Shown piece after piece: positions 13,303 through 21,767 of a stretch of 64,000 nt of DNA (within the stretch, counting starts at the first letter, position 1; each line of letters opens with the position of its first letter). The translations under genes and the position numbers were made by a program. Origin of the DNA: Spelaeicoccus albus (lineage in GTDB: Bacteria; Actinomycetota; Actinomycetes; Actinomycetales; Brevibacteriaceae); contig NZ_JACBZP010000001.1 of NCBI RefSeq assembly GCF_013409065.1, forward strand, positions 3,668,518 to 3,732,517. The letters run 5' to 3'. Under the pieces are notes generated by a model. The model did no database searches. It saw only the letters and a program-made list of their open reading frames with translations, and had not been told where the DNA came from.

Positions 13303-13907
13303 TGATCCGTACTACCGTTTTTCCGGCAGCCGAGCACGTCCGCACGCCGTGGCGCAACGGACGCGGCACCACCGTCGAGCTGGCCAGACAGGACGGCCCC
13401 GACGGGTTCGACTGGCGGCTATCCATTGCCGACATTTCCTCGGAGGGCGAGTTCTCGCGATTCCCCGGGTACCGGAGAGTTATTTCGACTGTCGAAGGCG
13501 CCGGTATGCGCTTGACCGTGAACGACGTCCCGGGTGACGATCTTCACCGGTTCGTGCCCTTTTGGTTCGACGGCGCCGATCACACCGAATGCGAACTGTT
13601 GGACGGACCGATTCGCGACTTCAATCTGATTTATCGCGGCGATCGTGTCGCGGCACACCTTGAATGGTGTCGGCCGGAAAGCGACGCGCATTTGGTTTCG
13701 CGGGCTGCGACGACGCTGCTGTTCAATGCCGGCGCCGATCTCACGGTCCAACTTTCGGACGGTCAGGGCGAGTCCGGCACGTCGCTGACCTTGGGGCATT
13801 TTGACTTGATGCGCCTCGACGCCCACGATGCGCCGGCCGCGACGCACCGCCTATCCGGGGCGCCGGACTCCGACTATTGCGTCGTCGAGATCGAACGCAT
13901 TGTCTAA
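13302..13907 (+). CDS. HutD/Ves family protein
   Basis: 201-aa cupin-like protein. The opening PWRNGRGTTVELA and the following DWRLSIADISSEGEFSRFPG are strongly characteristic of the HutD/Ves family (PF05962). HutD accompanies histidine-utilisation genes in Pseudomonas and is thought to modulate that pathway; the biochemical activity is not established. ATG at 13302 overlaps the marR stop as TGATG (GTG at 13299 is an alternative), so the two genes are co-transcribed. No hutHUI genes are in the window. It is convergent with a GntR/HutC-type regulator. Confidence 0.8.
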   Translation: MIRTTVFPAAEHVRTPWRNGRGTTVELARQDGPDGFDWRLSIADISSEGEFSRFPGYRRVISTVEGAGMRLTVNDVPGDDLHRFVPFWFDGADHTECELLDGPIRDFNLIYRGDRVAAHLEWCRPESDAHLVSRAATTLLFNAGADLTVQLSDGQGESGTSLTLGHFDLMRLDAHDAPAATHRLSGAPDSDYCVVEIERIV

Positions 13908-14008
13908 AGCAGTCCGCCCGTTGCCGGTATTTCGCACGACAAGCATGCGCTTTCACGTGCGGACCAGACCGAGAAGGTTCGCGCATCGGCGATCATGCCG
14001 CGGCCCGG

Positions 14009-14815
14009 TTACTCGACGGTCTTCCACCACTCGTCGTCGTCCACCGGGCCGTCCGCACGCTCCGGCGGCGGTCCCTTACCAAACGAGCGCACTACGGAAA
14101 GTCGTTCGCCGACAATGTATGTTTCCCGGAATTCGACTGCACCGACCGGACCCGCCGAGAGCCGCTCGTTCTTGAACACGGCGGTCCCTTGCTCGCACTC
14201 GAGCGCCTGCGCCAGCGTTGAATCCGCAATCACGGGACGCAATTCTTCGTATCCCCCGGTGATCGTCACGCCGCATTTGTCACGTAGTTGCTGATACACG
14301 GCGACATCCGTGAAATCCGCGTTGAGCATGGGTCGGGCGGTCTCCAACGGGATCCACAGTCGATCCGCGGCAAACGGGGTGCCGTCGGCCAAGCGAACGC
14401 GCGCCAAATGAAAGAATTCGGTGTCAGCGGGTAGGCGCAACTTTGCTGCCACGCGTTCGTGACGCGTCGTACCTTGCCGCAAGACAACGTTGGTCTGGCG
14501 CAAGCCCCACCCGCGAACAGTCTCGTGCAGACTGTAAATCGGGCCGTAACTGGACGCGCCGACGGTATCGATGACCCGAGGGGCCCGCCCGCGTTCGGAG
14601 CTGATCACGCCCCGATCGCGTAGCGGTTGCAGTGCTTTGCGTACCGTGCCGCGACTGACGCCGTACCGGTCGGCCAGTTCCAGCTCCCCCGGAAATCTCG
14701 CCGCGAATTCGCCCTCATCGATCAGCCGTTCGAGATCACTGGCAATCCGCTGCCACAACGGCAGCGATTTCACGGCCGGCTGACCCACGTCGGTTCCTTT
14801 CATCACGCTGGACAT
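14009..14815 (-). CDS. GntR family regulator, HutC subfamily (UTRA domain)
   Basis: 268-aa regulator. The N-terminal winged helix-turn-helix (about residues 20-85) contains ELELADRYGVSRGTVRKALQ, the usual GntR recognition region. A UTRA ligand-binding domain fills about residues 100-250 (for example ADRLWIPLETARPMLNADF and FRETYIVGERL). HutC-type regulators sense small metabolites such as urocanate or amino sugars; the ligand here is not predictable. The start could be ATG 14815 or the in-frame ATG at 14803. No target gene is obvious, since it is convergent with HutD and in line with the thiol-redox operon upstream. Confidence 0.88.
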   Translation of the reverse strand: MSSVMKGTDVGQPAVKSLPLWQRIASDLERLIDEGEFAARFPGELELADRYGVSRGTVRKALQPLRDRGVISSERGRAPRVIDTVGASSYGPIYSLHETVRGWGLRQTNVVLRQGTTRHERVAAKLRLPADTEFFHLARVRLADGTPFAADRLWIPLETARPMLNADFTDVAVYQQLRDKCGVTITGGYEELRPVIADSTLAQALECEQGTAVFKNERLSAGPVGAVEFRETYIVGERLSVVRSFGKGPPPERADGPVDDDEWWKTVE

Positions 14816-14879
14816 CTCAGCCTAATCGTAATGTCTGCACGAATCGGGTCTTCTCGTACGCTCTTCCGCAAGCTCGCGC

Positions 14880-15383
14880 TCATCGCCGACCCGAAGCGCC
14901 ATCGGGGCGAAGCGGACACGTGCGTTCACGGCGAATCCGCCATACCAGCGCCCACCCGAGCGCGCCGATGGCGACAACTGCCAAATACGGCTGTACCGGT
15001 TCAAAAAATTGGATCGCCCCGGTATACCCGAGCGCCAATAACACGAGCTTATTGCACACGGGACAGCCAACGGCGAAGAACGTCATGACGGCGCCGGTCA
15101 TTCCGAAACGCGATCCGCTGTCGCGCCTGGTCGACGCATCTTTTCGCGCCACATAGGTGGCCGCGACAAGACCGCTGAGTAGGGCCGTCATTATTAATAC
15201 CGGCCACGCCCACCATGTCACCGGCACGTCACGGGTGAACAGCGGAGTGTCTATCAAATCAGTTGGAATTCCCGTGACCAGCACAACCGACACCGTCGTC
15301 CCGGCGGCGAACAACCACCTGCGAGTCGGCCACGCTCGGAGCTCGGCGCTGATCGAGCGTGTGTCGTCACTTCGACGTTTCAT
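14880..15383 (-). CDS. Small membrane protein with a CPVC motif, thiol-redox partner
   Basis: 167-aa integral membrane protein with about four spans (near residues 22-40, 56-78, 95-120 and 132-150). A CPVCNK motif (C107, C110) sits at a membrane edge, like a redox-active CxxC. I do not recognise a named family with certainty. Its ATG overlaps the ccdA stop as ATGA, and the operon order is DsbA-like > CcdA-like > this protein, so a role in moving electrons or disulfides across the membrane is inferred. Heme or copper handling is another possibility. Confidence 0.7.
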   Translation of the reverse strand: MKRRSDDTRSISAELRAWPTRRWLFAAGTTVSVVLVTGIPTDLIDTPLFTRDVPVTWWAWPVLIMTALLSGLVAATYVARKDASTRRDSGSRFGMTGAVMTFFAVGCPVCNKLVLLALGYTGAIQFFEPVQPYLAVVAIGALGWALVWRIRRERTCPLRPDGASGRR

Positions 15384-16219
15384 CGTTTCGCGGCTTCCGA
15401 GTCCCGACGTCGCGGACGATTGCGCAACCGCACGATGATCGCCACGCCGGCCAGCACGACCGCTGCCCCGCCGATGAACCAGTAGTTGGAAACAGTCGAT
15501 CCGAAATTACTGACCCATGATTCGGCCTTGTACTGCGTGCCGACGGAAAAGAATCCGCCAAAGTCCGCCGTGCCGTTGGTGACCAGCAACAGTATGCCCA
15601 CTCCGATCGACAGGATGCCCGAAACAATCATGAGCCACGTGTTTCGCCAGCGGCCAATATGCACGCTGCGTGGCCGAACCAATGCCCGGCCACGCATACC
15701 CATTGAATTCCACACAAGAGCCAGCACGAACAACGGCACTGTCATTCCCAATGCATAGATTGCCAGCATCACGCCGCCGTAAACGGCATTGCCGGCGATC
15801 GCCGCGACCATCAGGACCGAACCGAGTATCGGCCCGGCGCAGACCCCGGCGACGGCGTACACGGCACCAAGAAAGAACACCGAGATCGCGGACGTACTGT
15901 TTCCGGCACTTTCGGTGCGACGCAGACCGGGTATCGGAAGGCCGGAAAGCTGCACCAGACCCGCCACCATCACAACTATCGCAACAATCCGCACCAGCAC
16001 ATACCTGTTGTCTCCGGCCAAAGAGCCAAGCGCAGAAGAGAACACTCCGAGCGGGACGAGGGTGACAACGAGTCCGAGATAGAACACGCCGGTACGACCG
16101 AGCAGCTTGGCGGGGGCTGCGAACGCGTACGCGAAAAAGGCCGGAAGCAGCATGACCGAACACGGACTCAACAGCGAAATCACGCCGCCGAGCAGTGCAC
16201 CGGTAAACCCGATGTCCAC
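15380..16219 (-). CDS. CcdA/DsbD-type membrane thiol reductant transporter
   Basis: 279-aa polytopic membrane protein of the cytochrome c biogenesis transmembrane (CcdA/DsbD beta) family. Conserved intramembrane cysteines are at C20 (SLLSPCSVMLLPAF) and C127 (AVAGVCAGPILGS); in the family these pick up electrons from cytosolic thioredoxin and pass them outward. Start GTG at 16219 shares one base with the stop of the DsbA-like gene (TAGTG). It is the middle gene of a three-gene operon and probably feeds reductant to the DsbA-like protein. Confidence 0.88.
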   Translation of the reverse strand: MDIGFTGALLGGVISLLSPCSVMLLPAFFAYAFAAPAKLLGRTGVFYLGLVVTLVPLGVFSSALGSLAGDNRYVLVRIVAIVVMVAGLVQLSGLPIPGLRRTESAGNSTSAISVFFLGAVYAVAGVCAGPILGSVLMVAAIAGNAVYGGVMLAIYALGMTVPLFVLALVWNSMGMRGRALVRPRSVHIGRWRNTWLMIVSGILSIGVGILLLVTNGTADFGGFFSVGTQYKAESWVSNFGSTVSNYWFIGGAAVVLAGVAIIVRLRNRPRRRDSEAAKR

Positions 16220-17043
16220 TACTTGCCTTCGGCTTTCGTCAACTCGTCGTCAATAACCTTTCGGAACACTTTGATCGGTTGTGCTCCGGGCACCGCGGTC
16301 TGTCCGATCACGAACGTCGGGGTGGCGGATGCGCCGATGGAACGAGCCTCCTCGGCGTCCGCCCGCACCCGGCGAGCAAGTTTGCTACTTCCGAGATCGC
16401 GCTTGAACTTCGCCATATCCGGCACGTTCACCTGCTTGGCAAACCCCACGAGCGTGGCGCGCCCCAGCGTCGGATGCCCACGCTCGGGCGCGGCGTCATA
16501 CACGGCATTGTGATAGGCCCAATATTTGCCTTGCCGGCCCGCCGCGCGTGCGGCAATGGCGGCATTTTCCGACTGCTCACCGTATATTGGCATATCGCGC
16601 CATTCAAACCTCACCTTGCCGGTATCGATATATTCCTTTTTGAGCTTCGGCAACGTGTCACGCGAGAACAACCCGCAGAACGGGCACCGGTAGTCGGCGT
16701 ACTCAATCATCACGACCGGCGCGTCGGCCCGTCCCAAAGCCAATCGATCGGCGTACTGGCGCCGCTCGACACCCGGATCGGTGTCGCGGCTCTTGGCTCT
16801 CCCGGTCTTGGTGGGATTCGGAGACGTCCTCGTCTGAGCGTGACTGGGCTCGCCGGTGACTTCCGACGCCCCGGCTTGCGAATCATCGCCACCCGAGCCG
16901 TGGCTCGTCCACACGGCCGACCCCAACAAGACCAGCGCGGCCACCGACGCAACAACTATCAGCCACGTTCGCTTCGACGACGCAGAACTGCCTCTCCGGC
17001 GCAACGGCGAACCTCCAACCATCAACGTAGGCGTAAAAGCCAC
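16219..17043 (-). CDS. Membrane-anchored DsbA-family thioredoxin-fold protein
   Basis: 274-aa protein with a single N-terminal membrane anchor (about residues 26-46), a Ser/Thr/Lys-rich linker, and a DsbA/thioredoxin_4 domain from about 95 to 270. The active site CPFC is at C120-C123 within EYADYRCPFCGLFS. The cis-proline loop is seen as GASATPTFVIG. It acts on the outer face of the membrane as an oxidase, isomerase or reductase of disulfides. The GTG at 17043 is the longest start; an in-frame ATG lies 7 codons later. First gene of the redox operon. Confidence 0.88.
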   Translation of the reverse strand: MAFTPTLMVGGSPLRRRGSSASSKRTWLIVVASVAALVLLGSAVWTSHGSGGDDSQAGASEVTGEPSHAQTRTSPNPTKTGRAKSRDTDPGVERRQYADRLALGRADAPVVMIEYADYRCPFCGLFSRDTLPKLKKEYIDTGKVRFEWRDMPIYGEQSENAAIAARAAGRQGKYWAYHNAVYDAAPERGHPTLGRATLVGFAKQVNVPDMAKFKRDLGSSKLARRVRADAEEARSIGASATPTFVIGQTAVPGAQPIKVFRKVIDDELTKAEGK

Positions 17044-17206
17044 ACGCTATCCAAATGTACACACATTAGGCAACCCATGAGCTTTTCCCCGTCGGGCCAG
17101 TGGTCGTTGCCGTGCACAGTGCCGGCAGCAATTCAAGGATTCGGCGGCCGGAGCCGGTTGATCGAGGGCGGCCGCCGTTGCTTGGGAAGCCGGTATTCAG
17201 GCAGCG

Positions 17207-17258
17207 AAAAAAGCCGCATGCTCGCGACCGCTCACGGAACGGTCACGAGCATGCGGCT
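17207..17258 (-). terminator. Rho-independent terminator of tyrS
   Basis: Arms agccgcatgctcg (17212-17224) and cgagcatgcggct (17246-17258) are a perfect 13-bp inverted repeat, with further cgaccg/cggt pairing in the loop. On the minus strand the stem is followed by six T residues (17212-17207). It sits 45 bp beyond the tyrS stop. The remaining 17044-17206 shows nothing else. Confidence 0.92.
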
Positions 17259-17303
17259 CGATCGATGAATCGTGCGCTCGTGGAACTCAACGAGCGCGCC
17301 CGC

Positions 17304-18629
17304 CTATTCGACGACGAGTGCGCCGAGCGTCTTCTTGCCGCGGCGAAGCAGGACGGCGCCGGCGTCCAGCACGTCGTCCGAGGCCAGGACCGCCGATTCG
17401 TCGGTGACCCTTTCATTGTTGACGTAGGCCCCGCCGTCGGAGATGGCTCGACGCGCCGCCCCCTTCGAGGTGACGAGCCCGGATGAGACGAGCGCGTCCA
17501 CGACACTGACCGACCCGCCGGCGACGGCGTCACGCGACGCGGTGCCCTGCGGCAGTTCGGCGATCGCGTGGCCGAGAGTCACGGAGTCCAGTCCGCGTAC
17601 CTCTCCCCTGCCGAACAACGCCTGCGAGGCCTCGACGATCTTTTCGGTGGCATCCTGACCGTGCACGAGACTCGTCACGTCATAAGCAAGTCGCCGTTGC
17701 GCCTCGCGGGCTTGCGGGCGGGATGCCGTCACCTCGTCCATCTCGGCGATCTCGGCGCTGCTCAAGAACGTGAATACCTTGAGCCGGTTGGCCACATCGG
17801 CATCGGCGGTGTTGAGCCAAAATTGGTAGAACGCGTACGGACTTGTCATCTTCGCGTCGATCCAAATGGCATTGCCTTCGCTCTTGCCGAACTTGGTGCC
17901 GTCCGAGTTGGTGATGAGCGGCGTTCCGATAGCGTGTACGGCTTCGCCTTCGACACGGCGGATCAGGTCGGTTCCGGAGGTGAGGTTGCCCCACTGATCG
18001 CTGCCGCCGGTCTGCAGGGTGCAGCCGTACTGGCGGTAGAGCTCGAGAAAATCGATGCCTTGGAGTATCTGGTAGCTGAACTCGGTGTAGCTGATGCCGG
18101 CGTCCGAATTCAGGCGCGCACTGACGGCGTCCTTGGCAAGCATCGTTCCGACGCGATAGTGCTTGCCGATCTCGCGGAGGAAGTCGATGGCGCTCATCGG
18201 CGCCGTCCAGTCGAGATTATTGACCATCCGAGCGGCGTGCTCGCCCTCGAAGTCGAGGTAGTTCTGCACCTGCCCCTTCAAGTAACCGACCCATTCGGCG
18301 ACCACCTCGGGAGTGTTCAGCGTGCGCTCGGCGGTGGGGCGCGGATCACCGATCAGCCCCGTCGAGCCTCCCACCAGGCCGAGCGGATTGTGTCCGGCAA
18401 GCTGCAGTCGCCGCATGAGCAACAACTGAACCAGGTGCCCGAGATGCAGGCTCGGCGCAGTCGGGTCGAATCCGCAGTAATAGGTGACGGTGTCGTGGGT
18501 CAGCGCCTCTTCAAGGGCGGCTTCATCGGTCGATACGTGGACGAGCCCACGCCACTTGACCTCGTCCCAAATTGAGGCGAACGAATCGTCATTGCGCTGC
18601 GGAGTCATTGTCATACTAGGCACGCCCAT
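17304..18629 (-). CDS. tyrS: Tyrosyl-tRNA synthetase
   Basis: 441-aa class I aminoacyl-tRNA synthetase. The HIGH signature is HLGH at residues 62-65, the KMSKS signature is KFGKS (about 243-247), the tyrosine-specific YCGFDPTAPSLHLGH block is present, and a C-terminal S4 RNA-binding domain covers about 375-435. It charges tRNA-Tyr. The start may be ATG 18629 or ATG 18614 (MTMTPQRN); GATACT just upstream of 18629 could be the -10 box and would favour the shorter form. No T-box leader is visible. A strong terminator follows. Confidence 0.96.
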   Translation of the reverse strand: MGVPSMTMTPQRNDDSFASIWDEVKWRGLVHVSTDEAALEEALTHDTVTYYCGFDPTAPSLHLGHLVQLLLMRRLQLAGHNPLGLVGGSTGLIGDPRPTAERTLNTPEVVAEWVGYLKGQVQNYLDFEGEHAARMVNNLDWTAPMSAIDFLREIGKHYRVGTMLAKDAVSARLNSDAGISYTEFSYQILQGIDFLELYRQYGCTLQTGGSDQWGNLTSGTDLIRRVEGEAVHAIGTPLITNSDGTKFGKSEGNAIWIDAKMTSPYAFYQFWLNTADADVANRLKVFTFLSSAEIAEMDEVTASRPQAREAQRRLAYDVTSLVHGQDATEKIVEASQALFGRGEVRGLDSVTLGHAIAELPQGTASRDAVAGGSVSVVDALVSSGLVTSKGAARRAISDGGAYVNNERVTDESAVLASDDVLDAGAVLLRRGKKTLGALVVE

Positions 18630-18734
18630 AAAAGTATCAGCCCGCCGCGGCTCGGCGCCTCGACATATCGGCAGGCGGACGGCGTCCGGACGGCGGCGGA
18701 CGTCGTCCGGTCCCCGGTCGGCGCCGGCCGGACG

Positions 18735-20183
18735 TCACTCCACTTTCTCGCCTTCCGCGTCGTCCGGCAGGATCAGCCGGGTCGGGATCGACCGCTTGAT
18801 GATCTTCGACAAGATGAAGTAGACGATGGCCGGCACGATCAGCCCGATGATCCACGAGTAGTCGGTATTGCCGAGCGCCTTGACGAATGGGCCGGTGTAG
18901 AAGCTCGTGTAGAGGAACGGCATTTGCGCCGCCAGGCCGATGACGTAGCTGGCGATGGCGGCGACGTTCCATTTGCCGTACCGGCCGTTCGGGTCGCCGA
19001 TTGCCGGCACGTCGTAGCGTTCCTTGGACAGGAAGTAGAAGTCGACGAGGTTGACTGCCGACCAGGGCGTGAAGAACGTGAGCAGGAAGAGCAGGAATGT
19101 CGAGAACTTGTCGACGAAATTCGTGCTTCCGGCCAACGCAATCACCATGGCGATCACCATGATCGCGGAGACGACGACGGCCCGGGCGCTCTTCGTGATC
19201 TCCCGATGGCCGGCGAAACCGGTGATGGTGGTGATTGTGGACATGAATCCGCCGTACGCATTGAGCACGTTCACGCACAGTTTGCCCAGAGCGATGACGA
19301 AGTAGAGCGCTGCCGCGACGATTCCGGTGCCGCCGAGGCTGACGACGAATCCGACCTCGTCGCCGGCGAATTTGTCGCCGGCGATGGCCGCGGCCAGCAC
19401 ACCGAAGGTCATGGACCACTGTGAACCGATGACGGCGCCGGCAAAGGTCGACCAGAACGTGGTGCCCTGCTTCGTGCTTGCCGGAAGATAGCGCGAATAG
19501 TCGGCGACGTATGGGCCGTACGCGATCTGCCAGGAAGCGGACAGCGACATGGCCAGCACGAAGCTGGAGACCGTGAAGTGGTTATCGCCGAACAGCGCAC
19601 CCAGGTCGGTTCCGGTCAGAAGCCTGATGGTTAGGTAGACGAACGCGAGTCCGCTGATCAGCGACGCCAGCCTGCCCATTACGTGGATCAGGCGATACCC
19701 GATGATCGCAATGACGGCAGTGACGATGCCAAAGATGATGATGCCGGTCCAGTGCGGAGAATGAATCAGCCCGGCGACGGCTTGCCCGGCCAACACGGTT
19801 CCGGACGCCGCGAATCCGATGTACATCAAAATGACCAGAACGAGCGGAATGACCGCGCCGTACACGCCGAATTGGGCGCGCGACGAGATCATTTGCGGCA
19901 AACCGAGGCGCGGGCCCTGTACCGAGTGCAACGACATGACCGCGCCGCCGAGAATCTGCCCGATCAACAGGCCGATGATCGACCAGATGACATCGCCGCC
20001 GAGCACGACGGCGAGCGCGCCCGTCACGATGCACGTGATGTTGAGGTTCGAACCGAACCACAGAGTGAACTGGTTGAGCGGCCTGCCGTACCGTTCGCTC
20101 CTCGGCACGTAACCGATGGAGTGGCTTTCGACCAGGAATCCGGGCTTGTCTGCCGGAGCGTCTGGCGCGGTCTTTTGGCTCAT
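18735..20183 (-). CDS. NCS1 family nucleobase/cation symporter
   Basis: 482-aa membrane protein with about 12 spans of the purine-cytosine permease / allantoin / thiamine transporter family. The N-terminal ESHSIGYVPRSERYGRPLNQ and FTLWFGSNLN are typical of the cytosine permease (CodB-like) branch. It imports a nucleobase or related heterocycle with a cation; the exact substrate cannot be read from sequence. The ATG at 20183 is chosen over a GTG 11 codons upstream because family proteins begin close to this point. It is followed by tyrS on the same strand. Confidence 0.87.
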   Translation of the reverse strand: MSQKTAPDAPADKPGFLVESHSIGYVPRSERYGRPLNQFTLWFGSNLNITCIVTGALAVVLGGDVIWSIIGLLIGQILGGAVMSLHSVQGPRLGLPQMISSRAQFGVYGAVIPLVLVILMYIGFAASGTVLAGQAVAGLIHSPHWTGIIIFGIVTAVIAIIGYRLIHVMGRLASLISGLAFVYLTIRLLTGTDLGALFGDNHFTVSSFVLAMSLSASWQIAYGPYVADYSRYLPASTKQGTTFWSTFAGAVIGSQWSMTFGVLAAAIAGDKFAGDEVGFVVSLGGTGIVAAALYFVIALGKLCVNVLNAYGGFMSTITTITGFAGHREITKSARAVVVSAIMVIAMVIALAGSTNFVDKFSTFLLFLLTFFTPWSAVNLVDFYFLSKERYDVPAIGDPNGRYGKWNVAAIASYVIGLAAQMPFLYTSFYTGPFVKALGNTDYSWIIGLIVPAIVYFILSKIIKRSIPTRLILPDDAEGEKVE

Positions 20184-20323
20184 GGGTCGATACTGCCACC
20201 ATGTGGCTCCGGTCACATACCGCTCGGAGGTTCAGGTGTCTACGATTTCAGACTCCGGAGCGGCACCTGCACCGGCGTGAATCAGGCAGCGGGTGAACCG
20301 AAGGTTGAACGCACTTTTCGAGT

Positions 20324-21040
20324 CTAGGGGCCACTCCATTCGAGGCCCAAACAGTTGAAAGCTTCGCGGATCTCGGGCAAGTCCGGTGTCACAGACGTCT
20401 GCTCGACATTTGTCAGAAGCGGGCTTATCGAAGAGTCGCCGGGCCCCTCGAATATCGCCCATAGGTGTAAATCGTCGCCCCACCGCGAGTTGTAATACAC
20501 ACCGTTAACGTCAGTCAGCGTGTAGAGAGCAACCGCAATACGCTGCGTAAGTTCGCGTGGTTGCGCTATCCGCACCGCCGCCCCATCGAAGTCGTCGATC
20601 CCCAGCGATTCCGCAACGCTAAGGAAGTGCGGTCGAAGTGCCGCTAAAGTCCGCGAATTCGTGACATCGCAAAAATTGCCTACCAGCGTTGCCTTTCCGA
20701 TAAGCCGAGCTTCACACCATGCATACGGAACATGACCTGGCCGACCCGACGGATACAGCTCGGCATCTTGGGCATCCACCTCAATCTCATCCAGCACGGA
20801 CAAAGCCACCGGATCCGGCCGGAACTGAGCAAGTACTTCGATCAAACAGGCTTTCAAAGTTGAGCCAGCGTAAACAGTACGAAAATTTCCTTGACGATCG
20901 TCCCATCGGCCGTTGAAGCGGCCGGCCGTCGGGGCCCACTCCCATCCGGTCCACGCCCATGGGTGCGGACGGTACCCAACCCGCCAAACCGGTCCGTGTG
21001 GCGTCGTCACGGCGACAGCGATGCTCTCGCCAGTCATCAC
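20324..21040 (-). CDS. RES-domain toxin (RES/Xre toxin-antitoxin)
   Basis: 238-aa protein with a RES domain (PF08808). Characteristic residues are R41 in AGRFNGRW, Y57 in VYAGST, E68 in CLIEVLAQF, and the later VNGVYYNSR segment. Studied RES toxins (Pseudomonas Res, Mycobacterium MbcT) degrade NAD+ by phosphorolysis or glycohydrolysis and arrest growth. The start overlaps the antitoxin stop by 4 nt (ATGA), the standard antitoxin-first order. It is longer than many RES proteins because of a C-terminal tail of about 45 residues. Confidence 0.85.
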   Translation of the reverse strand: MMTGESIAVAVTTPHGPVWRVGYRPHPWAWTGWEWAPTAGRFNGRWDDRQGNFRTVYAGSTLKACLIEVLAQFRPDPVALSVLDEIEVDAQDAELYPSGRPGHVPYAWCEARLIGKATLVGNFCDVTNSRTLAALRPHFLSVAESLGIDDFDGAAVRIAQPRELTQRIAVALYTLTDVNGVYYNSRWGDDLHLWAIFEGPGDSSISPLLTNVEQTSVTPDLPEIREAFNCLGLEWSGP

Positions 21041-21435
21041 TGTCCTGTCGCGGCGAAACTTCTCGCGGCCGCACTCACACGGCGACCGGCGTCCTCCCTG
21101 GGGCCCTCACGCAACAGACGAGCCGGTGAAACGTCGTCCAACTCGGGGTTCATGCCTTGAAACCAGGCCTGGACGACTCCGCGAGGTTCCTGCGCGGCCA
21201 ATAGAACCGCAATCTGATACGCATCCCGGAGTCGCGTTACAGTAGCGGCAGACGGCTCCCGCGATCCATCGGCCCACTGGCGAACCGCCCGGGTCTCTTT
21301 GACGGAGCCAAGATACGCCACGAGTCGCGCACCTAACAGGTCACGCAGTTCAGCGACCAATGTCGTCACTGGCAAACTCACGGCATCGCGATATGCCTTC
21401 AACCACGCTCGTTTTGGCGCTGCAACGGTGTCCAT
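21037..21435 (-). CDS. Xre/MbcA-like antitoxin of the RES module
   Basis: 132-aa helical protein upstream of the RES toxin and overlapping it by 4 nt. The N-terminal part resembles an Xre-like DNA-binding region (AVRQWADGSREPSAATVTRL), and the C-terminus WFQGMNPELDDVSPARLL matches the DUF2384/MbcA toxin-binding segment. By analogy it neutralises the RES toxin and represses its own promoter. The ATG at 21435 lies behind AGGA; a TTG extension is less likely. A palindrome covers the start region. Confidence 0.83.
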   Translation of the reverse strand: MDTVAAPKRAWLKAYRDAVSLPVTTLVAELRDLLGARLVAYLGSVKETRAVRQWADGSREPSAATVTRLRDAYQIAVLLAAQEPRGVVQAWFQGMNPELDDVSPARLLREGPREDAGRRVSAAARSFAATGQ

Positions 21436-21442
21436 ACCCTTA

Positions 21443-21465
21443 TTTTCCTGCAAACCAGAGGAAAA
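21443..21465. promoter_or_regulatory. Putative operator of the RES/Xre module
   Basis: Inverted repeat ttttcct / aggaaaa (21443-21449 / 21459-21465) with a 9-nt spacer, just upstream of the antitoxin ATG. The AGGA ribosome-binding sequence on the minus strand lies in one arm, so protein binding or RNA folding could block expression. Confidence 0.5.
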
Positions 21466-21767
21466 GCAATAGTAATCACATGCCTAATCCCAACCGTTTT
21501 ACCACACTATTCGATTAGTGCTTACCGCGTCGCGTAGGAGCGCACCCGAACTGCCCCTTCAACGACCGCGGTCGCCGGCGCCCGCGAATTGACCTCGCTG
21601 GTGTTGACTCCCACGCATCGGGCTTCCGCGTGCGCATCCGTTCCTTCCGCGTGCACGTCGGTGTTCCGCGTGGGCGTATGGGCCGTTATAGCCGCATGCG
21701 GAACACCGACCCGCACGCGGAACGTCAAACGACCGAACGCAGACCCACGCGGAGCGGAACGGGCGGG
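21466..21767. repeat. Intergenic REP-like hairpin cluster (TTCCGCGTG motifs)
   Basis: There is no gene in this stretch. A long imperfect inverted repeat has arms at 21645-21675 and 21691-21722 (about 31 bp each, only a few mismatches, 15-nt loop). Each arm is itself two copies of a ttccgcgtg-type unit around gtcggtg. Further copies lie at 21624 (ttccgcgtg) and 21745 (ccacgcgga). Related units recur at 24148-24209. It may end transcription of the SDR gene. Confidence 0.7.

Noticed and set aside
13302-14815. A histidine-utilisation (hut) operon suggested by HutD- and HutC-like genes
   Set aside because: No hutH, hutU, hutI or hutG gene is in the window, and the two genes are convergent, so the shared family names alone do not support a hut operon.
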